Below, piece after piece: positions 14,877-23,040 of a stretch of DNA of 23,897 nt (position 1 is its first letter; every line of letters begins with the position of its first letter). Location: positions 1 through 23,897 of the forward strand of contig JADGIB010000015.1 in assembly GCA_019683665.1 (NCBI GenBank), read 5' to 3'. This stretch comes from Solirubrobacteraceae bacterium. GTDB lineage: Bacteria; Actinomycetota; Thermoleophilia; Solirubrobacterales; Solirubrobacteraceae. The position numbers and the translations under genes are program-made. The notes under the pieces are model-generated. The model was not told the origin of the DNA. It ran no database searches and saw nothing but the letters and a program-made list of their open reading frames with translations.

Positions 14877-15802
14877 CCGGCGTCCTCCTCGTCGCCGTCG
14901 TGATCGCCGCCTCGATCGCGGCGGGGATCGTCGCCGAGCCGCGGCTGCCCGACGGCGGGCGGGGCGCCGCCCGGGTCCTGACCCGGCTGCTGCTGTGGGT
15001 GCTCGCCCCGTTCATCTTCTTCTTCGTCGTCGCCCGCCTGGAGCTGACGGCCGGCGTCGGGGTCGGGATCGTCCTCGCCTACGCGGCGCTCGCGGTCGTG
15101 ACCGTCGCCGCGTGGCTGGTCGCGACCCGGTGGCTGCGCCTGAGCCGCCCGTCGACCGGCGCGTTCGTCGTCACCGTCGTCGTCGCGAACACCGGCTACG
15201 TCGGGCTGCCGCTGACGGCGGCGACGCTCGGCACCGGCCAGCTCGGCTACGCGATCACCTACGACGCGGCGGTGAACGTGCCGATGTTCCTGCTCGTCGC
15301 GATGTCGATCGGGGCGGTCATGGGCGGCACGGCCGAGACGGCGTCGCGGCGCGACCTCGCGCTCGCGCTCCTGCGCAACCCGCTGCTCATCGCCGTCGCG
15401 GCCGGCCTGGCCGCGCCCGACGCGCTCGCCCCCGACGTCCTCCTCGACGTCGCGCACGTCCTCGTCTACGCGATGGTCCCGCTCGCGTTCTTCGTCGTCG
15501 GGCTCTCGCTCGGCGCCGAGTCCGAGGCGGGGTCGCTGACGTTCCCGCCCGCCCTCACCGCGCCGGTCGCCGCCTCCCTCGGGCTGCGCCTCGTCGCCGC
15601 CCCGCTCCTGCTGCTCGGCCTGTCGACCCTCGCCTCCGGCGTGCCCGACGCCTACCTGCTGCAGGCGGCGATGCCGTCGGGGGCGAACTGCGTCCTCGTC
15701 GCCCACCTCTACGGGCTCGACCAGCGGCTCGCCGCTTCCGCCGTCGCGTGGTCCACGATGATCGTCCTCGTGATCGCCGTCCTCGCCTCCCCCCTGCTGT
15801 GA
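14873..15802 (+). CDS. AEC (auxin efflux carrier) family permease
   Basis: Secondary transporter of the Mem_trans/AEC family, whose bacterial members carry mainly organic acids such as malate. The 309 residues form about ten hydrophobic segments in two halves, with VVANTGYVGLPLTAATLG (about 104-121) after the third or fourth segment as the family's conserved Asn/Gly/Pro element, and YLLQAAMPSGANCVLVA in the second half as its counterpart. I take the TTG at 14873, which overlaps the galT stop as TTGA, in line with the other overlaps here; GTG at 14900 is an alternative that would shorten the first helix. Substrate unknown. Confidence 0.83.
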   Translation: MTGVLLVAVVIAASIAAGIVAEPRLPDGGRGAARVLTRLLLWVLAPFIFFFVVARLELTAGVGVGIVLAYAALAVVTVAAWLVATRWLRLSRPSTGAFVVTVVVANTGYVGLPLTAATLGTGQLGYAITYDAAVNVPMFLLVAMSIGAVMGGTAETASRRDLALALLRNPLLIAVAAGLAAPDALAPDVLLDVAHVLVYAMVPLAFFVVGLSLGAESEAGSLTFPPALTAPVAASLGLRLVAAPLLLLGLSTLASGVPDAYLLQAAMPSGANCVLVAHLYGLDQRLAASAVAWSTMIVLVIAVLASPLL

Positions 15803-16218
15803 AGGCCCTCGTCCAGCGCGTCAGCCGGGCCGAGGTCCGCGTCGACGGCGCCGTCACCGGCGCCATCGGCCCGGGCCTGCTCGTCCTGCTCGGCGTCGGC
15901 CACGACGACGACGAGGCGACCGCCGACAGGATGGCGGCCAAGCTGCGGGCGCTGCGGATCTTCGACGACGCCGACGGGCGCATGAACGAGCCGCTCGGCG
16001 ACCGCGGGGTCCTCTGCGTCAGCCAGTTCACGCTCATGGCCGACACCCGCCGCGGCAACCGCCCGAGCTTCGCCGGCGCCGCGCCGCCCGACCGCGCCCG
16101 CGCCCTCTACGAGCGGGTCTGCGACGCGCTCGACGCGCAGCGCGGCGTGTTCGGCGCGCACATGGAGGTCGAGCTCGTCAACGACGGCCCGGTGACCGTC
16201 CTGCTCGAGGTCATCTAG
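15799..16218 (+). CDS. dtd: D-aminoacyl-tRNA deacylase
   Basis: Homodimeric proofreading enzyme that hydrolyses D-amino acids (and glycine from tRNA-Ala) off tRNA. The 139-residue length is close to the usual 145. Family features are all present: MKALVQRVSRAEVRVDG at the start, SQFTLMADTRRGNRPSF around residue 75 with the catalytic SQFTL, and the cross-subunit Gly-Pro motif NDGPVT near residue 130. GTG 15799 overlaps the permease stop by four bases. Its TAG stop doubles as the start of a TAGGGT hexamer in front of the next gene. Confidence 0.96.
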   Translation: MKALVQRVSRAEVRVDGAVTGAIGPGLLVLLGVGHDDDEATADRMAAKLRALRIFDDADGRMNEPLGDRGVLCVSQFTLMADTRRGNRPSFAGAAPPDRARALYERVCDALDAQRGVFGAHMEVELVNDGPVTVLLEVI

Positions 16219-16221
16219 GGT
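16216..16221 (+). promoter_or_regulatory. Possible -10 element TAGGGT before the 199-residue hypothetical gene
   Basis: TAGGGT (TAnnnT) begins with the dtd stop codon and ends ten bases before the ATG at 16232. It suggests that the downstream gene has its own short-leader promoter besides possible readthrough from dtd. Confidence 0.35.
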
Positions 16222-16231
16222 CCCCGCCGTC

Positions 16232-16831
16232 ATGGCACCTGAACCCCGCGTCGTCCCCCGCTTCGCCGCCGAGCCTCCGCAGGAGGTCGCGCCCTACGGC
16301 CGCTGGGCCGACGTCCTCGCCCGCGAGCTGCGCGCGGCGATCGACGTCGAGTTCGGCGAGATCGCCTGGTTCCCCGACCGCACCTGGCACGGGCGCACGT
16401 ACGTCCCCGCCACCGCGCGCACCGCCGACGGCGACGAGGTCTTCGGGGTCGTCTCCTACCGCGCCGGCGAGGACCGCGCCGACGAGCCCGAGGGCCTGCG
16501 CGCGGTCGCCGACGTGACCGGCGAGACCGCCGAGCGCAACCCGGACTGGACGCTCGACCTGTGCGACGAGGTCGTCGGCGGATGGCGCGGCGAGCAGGGC
16601 GAGGTGGCGACGATGACGCTCGTGTGGGGCGTCCCGCTCGTGCCCGGCGGGACGATCGCCACCGCCGAGCTCGGCGGCCTGACCGTCGACCAGTGCCCGC
16701 TGACGACCGACGGGCGCTTCACGCTGCTGGCCCCCGACGCCTACCGGGGCGACGAGCTCGAGGTGGCGCTCTTCAACGCCGCCGGCGAGGAGCTCGCGCG
16801 CGAGTCGCTCTACGACGACGACGCCGACTAG
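16232..16831 (+). CDS. Hypothetical acidic soluble protein (199 residues)
   Basis: I do not recognise a family. The product has no signal peptide or membrane segment. It is strongly acidic, with an aromatic-rich first half (FGEIAWFPDRTWHGRTYVPATA), repeated D/E runs, two Cys residues (LDLCDEVVGG and VDQCPLTTDG) and short strand-like stretches such as VATMTLVWGVPLVPGG and FTLLAPDAYRGDELEVALFNAAG near the C-terminus, ending in an acidic tail. Composition and third-position G/C fit its neighbours and the reading frame is clean, so it is probably a real gene with lineage-restricted relatives. ATG 16232 is 13 bases after dtd. Confidence 0.7.
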   Translation: MAPEPRVVPRFAAEPPQEVAPYGRWADVLARELRAAIDVEFGEIAWFPDRTWHGRTYVPATARTADGDEVFGVVSYRAGEDRADEPEGLRAVADVTGETAERNPDWTLDLCDEVVGGWRGEQGEVATMTLVWGVPLVPGGTIATAELGGLTVDQCPLTTDGRFTLLAPDAYRGDELEVALFNAAGEELARESLYDDDAD

Positions 16832-16833
16832 GA

Positions 16834-16847
16834 CCCGCGCCCGCGGG
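16834..16847 (+). terminator. Weak candidate terminator hairpin after the hypothetical gene
   Basis: CCCGCG and CGCGGG are separated by CC, three bases after the TAG stop. The loop must open to about four bases, leaving a five-pair stem. No T-run follows. Its place between two units makes a terminator plausible, but the support is weak. Confidence 0.3.
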
Positions 16848-16976
16848 GCACCCTCCCGGCAGTGAGCGCCGTTCGCTGTCGCGGTGAACTCCGCCGTTCA
16901 TCTTCGGACCCGGGGTACAGCGCTGCCGAGAATTCGAAGGGAGTAGCGTGTCGTCCCAATCGGGAGGCTCTCTCCA

Positions 16977-17005
16977 CCCGCGCCGCCGGGAGGCACCGGC
17001 GCGGG
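16977..17005 (+). promoter_or_regulatory. Nine-base-pair hairpin in the oppA leader
   Basis: CCCGCGCCG (16977-16985) pairs perfectly with CGGCGCGGG (16997-17005) over an 11-base loop. It ends 12 bases before the GGAGGAGG ribosome-binding site and is therefore in the presumed leader RNA. It could protect the mRNA, pause polymerase or take part in regulation. I cannot match it to a known riboswitch class. Confidence 0.45.
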
Positions 17006-17017
17006 CCCACACCCCCT

Positions 17018-17025
17018 GGAGGAGG
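17018..17025 (+). promoter_or_regulatory. Strong Shine-Dalgarno GGAGGAGG that fixes the TTG start of oppA
   Basis: GGAGGAGG is an extended match to the anti-Shine-Dalgarno and is nine bases upstream of TTG 17035. It is the best ribosome-binding site in the window and decides the start in favour of TTG over the upstream in-frame GTG at 16948. Confidence 0.85.
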
Positions 17026-17034
17026 TTTACGCAC

Positions 17035-18732
17035 TTGCGCACGATCCGAAGGGCCCTGCTCGCCCTGCTGCTCGTCGCCGCATCGGCGTTCGTCGTCGCC
17101 TGCGGCGATGACGACGACGGCGGCGCGACGACGGCCGGCGGCAGCACCAGCGCGGCGACCGACGCCGCGACCGAGACGGGCCAGACCGGCGGGACGCTGA
17201 CGGGCTACTACACGTCGAGCCCCGACTACATGGACCCGGCGCTCACCTACACGGTCGAGGGCTGGAACGCGCAGTGGGTCGTCTACACGCCGCTGCTCAC
17301 CTACCGGCACACCGAGGGCGCCGAGGGCGCCGAGCTCATCCCCGGCCTGGCCGAGGACCTGCCGGAGATCTCCGAGGACGGCCTGACGTACAAGCTGAAG
17401 CTGCGCGACGGGCTGAAGTTCTCCGACGGCACGCCGGTCAAGGCGTCCGACTTCGAGCACACGATCAAGCGCGTGCTCAACCTCGAGTCCGGAGGCAGCG
17501 CCTTCTACCTGCCGATCGTCGGCGCCGAGGAGTACCTGAAGGCCGGCAAGCCGAAGGGCGACATCGAGGGCATCGAGACCGACGACGAGACGGGCGAGAT
17601 CACGATCCGCCTGAAGGAGCGCGTCGGCTCGTTCGACTACGCGCTGGCGATGAACTTCGCCGGGCTCGTGCCGAGCGACACGCCGTTCCGCAACATGACC
17701 CGCAACCCGCCGCCCGGCGTCGGCCCGTACAAGATCACGCGGTCGGTGCCCAACCGCGGCTTCACGCTCGAGAAGGTGCCCGAGTTCGCCGACTACGGCA
17801 TCGACGGCGTCCCGACGGGCCACCTGGACACGATCGACATCACGATCGTCAAGAACCAGCAGCGCCAGACCGACGACGTCATCAACAACAAGGTCGACTA
17901 CCTGATCGACCCGCCGCCGGCCGACCGCCTGCGCGAGGTCCAGGACAAGGCGAAGGGCCGCTTCGAGCCGTACGTCACGAACTCGACGTACTACGTGTTC
18001 ATGAACACGCGCGAGAAGCCGTTCGACGACGAGCGCGTGCGCCAGGCGGTCAACTACGCGATCGACAAGCGCGCGATGCAGCGGATCTTCGGCGGCCTGC
18101 TGGCGCCGAGCTGCAACTTCCTGCCGCCCGGCATGAAGGGCTACGAGAAGATCGAGCCCTGCCCGTACGGCGACCCGACCGCCGAGCCGGACGTCGAGAA
18201 GGCGCGCCAGCTCATCCAGGAGGCCGGCGCCGAGGGCGCCTCGGTCACGGTCTGGGGCAACGACGAGGATCCGTCCAAGCCGGTCACCGAGTACGTGGCC
18301 GACGTCATGAGCCAGATCGGCCTCAACGCCAAGCCGCGCATCGTCGAGGCCTCGGTCTACTTCCAGACCATCGGCAACCAGAAGACGAAGGCGCAGGCCG
18401 GGTTCGCGAACTGGTTCCAGGACTTCCCCCACCCGGCGAACTTCATGTTCCTGATCAACGGGGCGTCCATCCAGGAGACGAACAACCAGAACTTCGGCAA
18501 CGTCGACGACCCGGAGATCAACGACCTGATCGACGGGGCGGACGCGAACCCGGATCTGGACGAGGCGGCCCCGGACTACGCGAAGGCCGACCGCCTCGCC
18601 GTCGAGCGCGCCTACGTCGCGCCCTACGGCAACCGCCAGCTGACGAAGCTGGTGTCCGACCGCGTCGTCTGGGACAGCGTCATCGCGCATCCCGTCTACG
18701 AGGTCGACTTCTCGCTGCTTCAGCTGAAGTAG
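17035..18732 (+). CDS. Oligopeptide ABC transporter substrate-binding lipoprotein (SBP_bac_5)
   Basis: Extracellular lipoprotein that binds peptides (or related solutes) for import. The 565-residue product starts at TTG after a strong Shine-Dalgarno. Residues 1-23 are a lipoprotein signal with lipobox VVAC, lipidated Cys23, followed by GDDDDGG and a Gly/Thr/Ala/Ser linker to about 50. The family-5 body shows GGTLTGYYTSSPDYMDPALTY, LAEDLPEISEDGLTYKLKLR, the SBP_bac_5 signature FSDGTPVKASDFEHTIKRVL, then GVGPYKITR, VRQAVNYAIDKRAM and a C-terminal lobe with FANWFQDFPHPANF. Length is normal for OppA/DppA. Codon usage has more AAG and AAC than neighbours because the protein is Lys/Asn-rich. First gene of a five-gene transporter operon; substrate not deducible. 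Confidence 0.93.
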   Translation: MRTIRRALLALLLVAASAFVVACGDDDDGGATTAGGSTSAATDAATETGQTGGTLTGYYTSSPDYMDPALTYTVEGWNAQWVVYTPLLTYRHTEGAEGAELIPGLAEDLPEISEDGLTYKLKLRDGLKFSDGTPVKASDFEHTIKRVLNLESGGSAFYLPIVGAEEYLKAGKPKGDIEGIETDDETGEITIRLKERVGSFDYALAMNFAGLVPSDTPFRNMTRNPPPGVGPYKITRSVPNRGFTLEKVPEFADYGIDGVPTGHLDTIDITIVKNQQRQTDDVINNKVDYLIDPPPADRLREVQDKAKGRFEPYVTNSTYYVFMNTREKPFDDERVRQAVNYAIDKRAMQRIFGGLLAPSCNFLPPGMKGYEKIEPCPYGDPTAEPDVEKARQLIQEAGAEGASVTVWGNDEDPSKPVTEYVADVMSQIGLNAKPRIVEASVYFQTIGNQKTKAQAGFANWFQDFPHPANFMFLINGASIQETNNQNFGNVDDPEINDLIDGADANPDLDEAAPDYAKADRLAVERAYVAPYGNRQLTKLVSDRVVWDSVIAHPVYEVDFSLLQLK

Positions 18733-18757
18733 CGGCCGCCGGCCCTCCCGTCCGCCC

Positions 18758-19801
18758 ATGGCCAGCACCGACTCCGCCGCCACCGACTTCTCCGACGACC
18801 TCCCCGCCGAGCTGGCGGCCGAGGAGCGCCGGGCGCCCGCCGGCACGGGCCCCTGGCGCATCGCGCTGCGCCGCCTGCGCCGCAACAAGGTCGCGCTCGC
18901 GTTCGGCGTCCTGTTCCTGGCGCTCGTCGCCGTCTCGCTCGCCGCGCCGATCTGGGCCGAGGAGGTCGCGCACACGACGCCGTACCAGAACCGGATCGCC
19001 GACACGATCACGATCGACGGCGAGGAGCGCAACATCGTCGAGTTCGACGGCGTGCCGATCGGGCCGACCTGGCACGGCGAGTACTTCCTCGGCGCCGACC
19101 GCAACGGCCGCGACGTCATGGTCCGCCTCCTCTACGGCGGGCGCAACTCGCTGCTGATCGGGATCGGCGCCTCGATCATCACGATGGTCCTGGCCACCCT
19201 GCTCGGCCTGCTCTCCGGCTACTTCGGCGGCTGGCTGGACTGGGTCATCTCCCGCTGCTTCGACGTGATGTGGGCGTTCCCGGTGATCCTGCTCGGGGTC
19301 GCGCTCGGCGTGTCGCTGAACATCAGCGGCATCACGATCGGGCCGCTGGAGCTCGAGTCCGGGTCGCTGTGGATCCCGACCGTCATCATCGGGATCGCCT
19401 ACGTCGTCTACCTCGCGCGGCCGATCCGCGGGCAGGTGCTCGCCCTGCGCGAGAAGGAGTTCGTCGAGGCCGCCCGCGCCCAGGGCATGGGGCCGTGGCG
19501 GATCATGCTCACCGAGCTGCTGCCGAACCTCGCCTCGACGCTGCTCGTGTTCTTCCCGCTCATCGTCGCCAACGCGATCCTGCTGGAGGCGGCGCTGTCG
19601 TTCCTCGGGGCCGGCGTCCAGCCGCCCGAGCCGTCGTGGGGGCTCATGATCTCCGAGGGGATCGAGTTCCTCACCTCGGCCCCGCACCTGACCATCGCCC
19701 CGGGCATCATGCTCGTGCTCACCGTCCTGGCGCTGAACATCTTCGGCGAGGGCGTGCGCGACGCGCTCGACCCGCGGGCCAAGATCCGCCTGGAGCACTG
19801 A
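18758..19801 (+). CDS. Oligopeptide ABC transporter permease, OppC/DppC type
   Basis: Inner-membrane permease. The 347 residues start with a cytoplasmic Asp/Ala-rich segment, then WRIALRRLRRNKVALAFG, the OppC N-terminal domain signature, and a first helix at about 45-65. An outer loop (about 67-113) ends in HGEYFLGADRNGRDVMVRLLYGGR, typical of DppC. The remaining helices follow, with the ATPase-coupling EAA loop EFVEAARAQGMGPWRIM and, later, LSFLGAGVQPPEPSWG. The ATG at 18758 is 25 bases after oppA. The gene precedes the OppB-type permease, the reverse of the usual order. It ends one base before the oppB GTG. Confidence 0.93.
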   Translation: MASTDSAATDFSDDLPAELAAEERRAPAGTGPWRIALRRLRRNKVALAFGVLFLALVAVSLAAPIWAEEVAHTTPYQNRIADTITIDGEERNIVEFDGVPIGPTWHGEYFLGADRNGRDVMVRLLYGGRNSLLIGIGASIITMVLATLLGLLSGYFGGWLDWVISRCFDVMWAFPVILLGVALGVSLNISGITIGPLELESGSLWIPTVIIGIAYVVYLARPIRGQVLALREKEFVEAARAQGMGPWRIMLTELLPNLASTLLVFFPLIVANAILLEAALSFLGAGVQPPEPSWGLMISEGIEFLTSAPHLTIAPGIMLVLTVLALNIFGEGVRDALDPRAKIRLEH

Positions 19802-19802
19802 C

Positions 19803-20753
19803 GTGGCGAGGTTCGTCGTCCGCCGGCTCGTCGGGATGGTGCTCGTCCTCTTCGCCGTCTCCGTCCTGACGTTCCTGATCTTCAACGTCATCCCGAACGG
19901 GGACCCGGCCGTGCGGATGGCCGGCAAGAACTCGACGCCGGCGCAGATCGAGCAGATCCGCAAGGAGTGGCACTTCGACGAGAGCCTGCCTCAGCAGTAC
20001 CTGTTCATGATGAAGCAGATCTTCACGGGCAAGCTCGTCTCCTACAGCGACCAGACGAACGTCTGGGAGCAGATCCGGATGGGGCTGCCGCGGACGTTCG
20101 CGCTCGGGATCGGCGCGGCGATCCTGTGGATGACGCTCGGGATCCTGCTCGGGCTCTACAGCGCGGTGAAGGCGGGCCGCATCTCCGACCGCGTGCTGAC
20201 CGTGCTCGCCCTGATCGGCATCTCGATGCCGGTCTTCTGGGTCGGCGCGCTCATGAACTACTACCTCGGCTACAAGCTCGAGTGGTTCCCGAACGGCGGC
20301 TACGTCGAGATCTCCGAGGGCGGGATCGGCGAGTGGCTCTACCACCTGATCCTGCCGTGGACGGCGCTGGCGATCCTGTTCATCGGCGTCTACTCGCGGA
20401 TCCTGCGCTCGAACATCCTCGACACGATCAACGACGACTACGTCCGCACCGCCCGCGCGAAGGGGATCTCCGAGCGGCGCGTCATGACCCGCCACGTCCT
20501 GCGCAACTCGCTCATCCCGATCGTCACCCTGTGGGGCCTCGACTTCGGGCTCGTCATCGCCGGCGGCGCCGTCCTGACCGAGTCGGTGTTCGACCTCCAG
20601 GGCGTCGGCCAGTACTTCGCCGAGGCGATCGGCCGCCTCGACGTCCCGCCGGTCATGGCGGTGACGCTCCTGGGCGCCGTCTTCATCGTCGTCCTCAACA
20701 CGGTCGTCGACATCGTCTACGCCGTCCTCGACCCGCGGATCCGGCTGGGGTGA
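19803..20753 (+). CDS. Oligopeptide ABC transporter permease, OppB/DppB type
   Basis: Second permease of the importer, 316 residues. It begins with RFVVRRLVGMVLVLFAVSVLTFLIFN, the OppB first helix, followed by an outer loop with GDPA and the NSTPAQIEQIRKEWHFDESL segment typical of DppB. Five further helices include SMPVFWVGALMNYY and the EAA loop DYVRTARAKGISERRVM; the end is VLDPRIRLG. GTG 19803 is a single base after the OppC stop. The oppD GTG follows four bases after the stop. Confidence 0.94.
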   Translation: MARFVVRRLVGMVLVLFAVSVLTFLIFNVIPNGDPAVRMAGKNSTPAQIEQIRKEWHFDESLPQQYLFMMKQIFTGKLVSYSDQTNVWEQIRMGLPRTFALGIGAAILWMTLGILLGLYSAVKAGRISDRVLTVLALIGISMPVFWVGALMNYYLGYKLEWFPNGGYVEISEGGIGEWLYHLILPWTALAILFIGVYSRILRSNILDTINDDYVRTARAKGISERRVMTRHVLRNSLIPIVTLWGLDFGLVIAGGAVLTESVFDLQGVGQYFAEAIGRLDVPPVMAVTLLGAVFIVVLNTVVDIVYAVLDPRIRLG

Positions 20754-20757
20754 GCGC

Positions 20758-21903
20758 GTGAGCGAGCCGATCCTCGAGATCGACCACCTCCAGGTCGAGT
20801 TCCGCACCGACGAGGGCGTCGTCCACGCCGTCGACGACGTCTCGCTCACGCTCGCCGCCGGCGAGGTGCTGGCCATCGTCGGCGAGTCGGGCTCCGGCAA
20901 GACCGTCACCGCGATGTCGCTGCTGGGGCTGAACCGCTCGCCGAACGCGACCTTCCGCGGCAGCGCCCGCTACCGGGGGACCCAGCTGCTGACCGCCTCC
21001 GAGGACGAGCTGCGCGCGATCCGCGGCGCCGAGATGGCGATGATCTTCCAGGACCCGATGACGTCGCTGAACCCGGTCCAGCGCATCGGGGACCAGATCG
21101 CCGAGCAGATCCTCGCCCACGAGAAGCTGACGAAGGCCGAGGTCCGCGACCGCGTCGTCGAGCTCATGGACCGCGTCGGGATCCCGCGCGCGGCCGAGCG
21201 CGCCCGCGCCTACCCGCACGAGTTCTCCGGCGGGATGCGCCAGCGCGTCATGATCGCGCTCGCGCTGTCGTGCTCGCCGAGCGTCCTCATCGCCGACGAG
21301 CCGACGACCGCGCTCGACGTCACGATCCAGGCCCAGATCCTCGAGCGCCTCAAGGAGCTCAAGGACGAGACCGGCACGGCGATCATCCTCGTCACCCACG
21401 ACCTCGGCGTCGTCGCCGACATCGCCGACCGGATCGCGGTCATGTACGGCGGGCGGATCGTCGAGGAGGGGACGGTCGACGAGATCTTCTACGACCCCCA
21501 GCACCCGTACACGTGGGGGCTGCTCGGCTCGATCACGCGCGTCGACCGCGACCGCGGGGAGCGGCTGCCGTCGATCGCCGGCCTGCCGCCGTCGCTGCTG
21601 GCCCCGCCGGAGGGCTGCCACTTCCGCGCCCGCTGCCCGCACGAGTTCGAGCGCTGCGGCCAGGGGCCGCCGCTCGAGGACCGCGGGGCCGGGCACCCGG
21701 ACCGCTGCTGGCTGACCGTCGAGCAGAAGCGCGCCCGGCGCGTCGTCGACGACGGTGAGATCGGGCTCGCCGCCAAGGTGGCCGTGGAGGCCTCGCCCGA
21801 GGGGCTCGTGGACCGGCGCGAGACCCCGCCGGGGGCTCCGTCCCGCGTCGCGGGGGACGCCGGCGCCGCAGAGGACGCTCGTGTCGCGGAGGAGGACCGA
21901 TGA
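20758..21903 (+). CDS. Oligopeptide ABC transporter ATP-binding protein, OppD/DppD type
   Basis: First ATPase of the importer, 381 residues. ABC motifs: Walker A GESGSGKT at 42-49, Q-loop Gln98 in IFQDPMTSLNP, signature FSGGMRQR at 156-163, Walker B LIADEPTTALD at 177-187 and switch His214. The C-terminal oligopeptide region holds four Cys (287, 293, 300, 317) in the CxFRxRCP...C...C pattern which binds an iron-sulfur cluster in characterised DppD/DppF-type ATPases. After it comes a tail of about 60 charged, disordered residues not usual for the family. GTG start; the stop overlaps the oppF ATG (ATGA). Confidence 0.94.
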   Translation: MSEPILEIDHLQVEFRTDEGVVHAVDDVSLTLAAGEVLAIVGESGSGKTVTAMSLLGLNRSPNATFRGSARYRGTQLLTASEDELRAIRGAEMAMIFQDPMTSLNPVQRIGDQIAEQILAHEKLTKAEVRDRVVELMDRVGIPRAAERARAYPHEFSGGMRQRVMIALALSCSPSVLIADEPTTALDVTIQAQILERLKELKDETGTAIILVTHDLGVVADIADRIAVMYGGRIVEEGTVDEIFYDPQHPYTWGLLGSITRVDRDRGERLPSIAGLPPSLLAPPEGCHFRARCPHEFERCGQGPPLEDRGAGHPDRCWLTVEQKRARRVVDDGEIGLAAKVAVEASPEGLVDRRETPPGAPSRVAGDAGAAEDARVAEEDR

Positions 21904-23033
21904 GCGCCAACGGCGACACCCCGCTGCTCGAGGTCGAGCACGTCAAGCAGTACTTCCCGGTGAAGTCCGGGGTGCTCATCGACCGCACCGTCGCCAACGT
22001 CCACGCCGTCGACGACGTCACGTTCTCCCTGCGCGAGGGCGAGACGCTCGGCCTCGTCGGCGAGTCCGGCTGCGGCAAGACGACGCTGTCGCGCACGGTG
22101 CTGCGCCTGCTCGACCCGACCGCCGGGCGGATCCGCTTCCGCGGCGCCGACATCACCCGGGCCGGCCGCCGCGCGATGCGCCCCTACCGGCGCGAGATGC
22201 AGATGGTCTTCCAGGACCCGTTCGCGTCGCTGAACCCGCGCAAGCGCGTCGCGCAGATCCTCGGCGCCCCGCTGCGCCAGCGCGGCGTGCGCGGCGCCGA
22301 CGTCGACCGCGAGGCGCGCGACCTGCTCGACCGCGTCGGGCTCATGCGCGAGCACATCAACCGCTATCCGCACGAGTTCTCCGGCGGGCAGCGCCAGCGC
22401 ATCGGGATCGCCCGCGCGCTCGCGATGAGCCCGAAGCTCGTCGTCCTCGACGAGCCGGTCTCCGCGCTCGACGTCTCGATCCAGGCGCAGATCATCAACC
22501 TCCTCGAGGAGCTGCAGGACGGCCTCGGGCTCACCTACCTGTTCGTCGCCCACGACCTCTCCGTCGTGCGCCACGTGTCCGACCGGATCGCGGTCATGTA
22601 CCTCGGCCGGATCATGGAGCTGTCGCCCGCGGGCGAGCTCTACGACAAGCCGATCCACCCGTACACGCAGGCGCTCCTGTCGGCGATCCCGATCCCGGAC
22701 CCGCGCGAGAACCGGGCGCGCCGGCGGATCGTCGTCGCCGGGGAGCCGCCGAACCCGATCCAGCCGCCGCCCGGCTGCGTCTTCCACACGCGCTGCCCGC
22801 GCGCCACCGAGGTCTGCCGCACCGTCGTGCCGCCGCTGACCGAGTACGCGGGCGGGCACCTCGCCGCCTGCCACCACCCGCTGAACGTCACCCGCGAGGA
22901 GATCGCGGCGGCGACGATCTCCGACGCCAGCCCGGAGACCGCCGGCCAGGTCAAGCCGGACTTCGTCCCCGCCGGCGAGGGCGGCGACGAGCGCGCCCCG
23001 GGCTCCGGCGGCGCCGCGGCGGTCGAGGCCTGA
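21900..23033 (+). CDS. Oligopeptide ABC transporter ATP-binding protein, OppF/DppF type
   Basis: Second ATPase, 377 residues. It begins with LLEVEHVKQYFPVKSG, an OppF hallmark, then Walker A GESGCGKT at 54-61, Q-loop FQDPFASLNPRKRV at 104-117, signature FSGGQRQR at 160-167, Walker B VVLDEPVSALD and switch His in VAHDLSVVRHVSD. The C-terminal region again has four Cys in GCVFHTRCPRATEVC...C, consistent with an Fe-S site, and ends in an acidic Gly/Ala tail. ATG 21900 overlaps the oppD stop by four bases. It is the last gene of the operon and converges with the STAS gene seven bases on; no convincing terminator is seen. Confidence 0.95.
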   Translation: MSANGDTPLLEVEHVKQYFPVKSGVLIDRTVANVHAVDDVTFSLREGETLGLVGESGCGKTTLSRTVLRLLDPTAGRIRFRGADITRAGRRAMRPYRREMQMVFQDPFASLNPRKRVAQILGAPLRQRGVRGADVDREARDLLDRVGLMREHINRYPHEFSGGQRQRIGIARALAMSPKLVVLDEPVSALDVSIQAQIINLLEELQDGLGLTYLFVAHDLSVVRHVSDRIAVMYLGRIMELSPAGELYDKPIHPYTQALLSAIPIPDPRENRARRRIVVAGEPPNPIQPPPGCVFHTRCPRATEVCRTVVPPLTEYAGGHLAACHHPLNVTREEIAAATISDASPETAGQVKPDFVPAGEGGDERAPGSGGAAAVEA

Positions 23034-23040
23034 CCGCCCG

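Larger units (their letters stand above)
16832..17034 (+). promoter_or_regulatory. Leader and promoter region of the opp operon
   Basis: A 203-base gap precedes oppA. It holds a TGAAC/GTTCA inverted repeat (16885-16889 and 16896-16900, six-base spacer) and a direct repeat CGCCGTTC at 16867 and 16892, which could be an operator. A TAGCGT hexamer at 16944-16949 is the best -10 candidate, without a clear -35. Downstream is a nine-pair GC stem (16977-17005) and the Shine-Dalgarno. The open frame from GTG 16948 into oppA crosses this leader but lacks a Shine-Dalgarno and would bury the signal peptide. Confidence 0.45.

Noticed and set aside
16948..17034. GTG 16948 as the oppA start.
   Set aside because: It has no Shine-Dalgarno and would add 29 residues before the lipoprotein signal. 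The TTG at 17035 has a strong Shine-Dalgarno nine bases upstream and puts the signal peptide at the N-terminus.
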